From Mariniphaga sediminis (GTDB lineage Bacteria; Bacteroidota; Bacteroidia; Bacteroidales; Prolixibacteraceae), in the NCBI RefSeq assembly GCF_003573545.1, contig NZ_QWET01000002.1, positions 62,001-126,000 of the forward strand: DNA of 64,000 nucleotides, written 5' to 3'. The notes under the pieces were generated by a model. It was not told where the DNA came from. It did not search any database and was given only the letters and a program-made list of their open reading frames with translations. The position numbers were made by a program, and so were the translations under genes. Shown in pieces: positions 62,970 through 64,000 of this stretch (position 1 is the first letter of the stretch; each line of letters starts with the position of its first letter).

Positions 62970-64000
62970 ATGAGCTTAGAATTAAAAAATGATGCCAAAT
63001 ACTCCATACTGGTGCCAACAAGCATGGGGGTGCGAATAACGCCTGTAAACGGGCAGCCGGTGCATAGCAGCAATATGTATATGATGCAGGCTACCAGCGC
63101 CGAAACAAACGTAGCCAGTGTTTCATCTTTCCTCGGGTTGCCGGTGAAAGTGTTAACCACTTTTGTAAAAGGAAGCCCGGTAGCACAGTTTATCAAAAGC
63201 AACCTGAAATCGCGCCACATGGATTACGAAGGCCCGGAGGTAGAACAGGGAGATCCCTGGGGATACCGGCATCAGTTCAACATTGCTGACAGTGGATTTG
63301 GCTCCCGCGGACCGCGTGTACAAAACGACCGTGCAGGTGAAGTGGGGCGTACATTGAATGTAAAAGACTTTGATCTCGAACGGATTTTTGGGGAAGAAGG
63401 CGTTAAAATTGTTCACATTTCAGGTTTGATTGCGGCACTTTCTCCCGAAACCAGCCAGTTCTGCCTTGAATTGGCCCGGGCGGCAAAAAAACACGGAACA
63501 AAAATTTCATTCGACCTGAACCACCGCGCCTCATTCTGGAAAGGCCGTGAAAAGGAGCTCCGCGAAAACTTCACTGAAATTGCTTCGGTTACTGATATCC
63601 TTATCGGAAATGAAGAAGACTTTCAGCTTTGTTTTGGTATTGAAGGACCTCCAGCTGGAGGCGAAGGCATTAAAGCTAAAATCGAAGGGTTCAAAGGTTT
63701 GATTAACCGCGTAAAAGAAACATTCCCTAATGCATCGGTTTTTACCACTACCTTGCGGGAGGTGGTAAGCGTAAACGAGCATTTGTGGGGAGCGATTATG
63801 CTGGAAGGTGAAAATAACTGGCAGGTGATTGAACCACGTACAATCAATGTACTCGACCGCATTGGCGGTGGAGATGGTTTCGTAGGCGGATTGCTTTACG
63901 GAATATTAAAAGGCTGGGAACCGGAAAAATGGCCGCAGTTTGGATGGGCCTCCGGAGCCATGGCCGCTACTTTCCTTACAGATTATGCCCAGCCAGCCGA
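62970..64000 (+). CDS. PfkB-family sugar kinase, 2-keto-3-deoxygluconate kinase-like (cut by window end)
   Basis: Open from the ATG at 62970 to the window edge, 343 residues seen, stop not reached. PfkB features: ATSAETNVASVSSFLGLPVK near the N-terminus, FDLNHRASFWKGREKELREN in the middle, LIGNEEDF, and the catalytic loop VLDRIGGGDGFVGGLLYGIL (about 290-309) with GGGD containing the base Asp. The RASFWKG block and the loop are typical of KdgK, which phosphorylates KDG for the Entner-Doudoroff branch. The mannonate-type SDR two genes upstream supports this. A dehydratase or aldolase would be expected beyond the window. Confidence 0.88.
   Translation, partial: MSLELKNDAKYSILVPTSMGVRITPVNGQPVHSSNMYMMQATSAETNVASVSSFLGLPVKVLTTFVKGSPVAQFIKSNLKSRHMDYEGPEVEQGDPWGYRHQFNIADSGFGSRGPRVQNDRAGEVGRTLNVKDFDLERIFGEEGVKIVHISGLIAALSPETSQFCLELARAAKKHGTKISFDLNHRASFWKGREKELRENFTEIASVTDILIGNEEDFQLCFGIEGPPAGGEGIKAKIEGFKGLINRVKETFPNASVFTTTLREVVSVNEHLWGAIMLEGENNWQVIEPRTINVLDRIGGGDGFVGGLLYGILKGWEPEKWPQFGWASGAMAATFLTDYAQPA

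Overview
The window reads as a chromosomal segment of a Bacteroidota bacterium, most plausibly from the Marinilabiliales (Prolixibacteraceae-like). This rests on several signs: a SusC/SusD pair, a type IX secretion C-terminal domain on a secreted protease, -7 boxes of the form TAnnTTTG, a Bacteroidetes-type xylBAE cluster, a Nudix-type transcription regulator, and many sugar enzymes carrying RR signal peptides. The family-level placement is inference; the phylum is firm. Coding density is high. The only mobile-element traces are two small transposase stubs near 25 kb.

Layout. 1-8958: end of a SusC, a SusD, a terminator, then three exported FAD-dependent oxidoreductases in tandem. 8959-9269: a nested-dyad intergenic element. 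9270-10737 (minus): a stand-alone archaeal-type ThrRS editing domain and two haem-binding-domain proteins. 10911-16273: a T9SS-secreted trypsin-like protease run together with a complete FecCD/BtuCD-type ABC importer. 16444-18967: nucleoside kinase, Fe superoxide dismutase and a 57-aa winged-helix-like protein. 19054-23324 (minus): xylose operon xylB-xylA-xylE with a good promoter. 23566-24652: Crp-family regulator plus AhpD-like protein. 24880-25425: transposase remnants and tRNA-Asp. 25583-30470: phosphoesterase, Nudix regulator with a strong operator candidate, exported TIM-barrel protein, transglutaminase-like protein, nucleoside phosphorylase. 30684-32510: an unusual Lys/Glu repeat protein with a GH16-like end lacking the catalytic motif. 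33110-41551 (minus): mixed genes including a TIM-barrel lipoprotein, a GT2-like protein, an M16 peptidase and a HAD phosphatase. 41731-46600 (minus): a tight gntR-MFS-UroD-Gfo/Idh operon. 46857-47552: conserved-looking unknown. 47586-52631 (minus): a 1681-aa repeat protein containing six 399-bp DNA repeats. 52942-54408: NhaC. 54481-59228 (minus): TPR lipoprotein, HlyD-like adaptor and C39-peptidase ABC exporter. 59497-64000: LacI-family regulator, mannonate-type SDR, Gfo/Idh and a KDG-kinase-like PfkB enzyme, cut by the window end.

How it fits together. Most of the window concerns carbohydrate acquisition and oxidation: outer-membrane uptake (SusCD), secreted FAD and Gfo/Idh oxidoreductases, xylose catabolism, and a hexuronate/KDG-type operon at the right end. 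Three local regulators (Nudix, GntR, LacI) each have an inverted-repeat operator candidate next to their own start. The most unusual items are the triple FAD oxidoreductase locus, the KE-repeat/GH16-like protein, the GntR-MFS-UroD-Gfo operon, the stand-alone ThrRS editing domain, the 399-bp repeat protein, and a LacI gene with no canonical start codon in frame.
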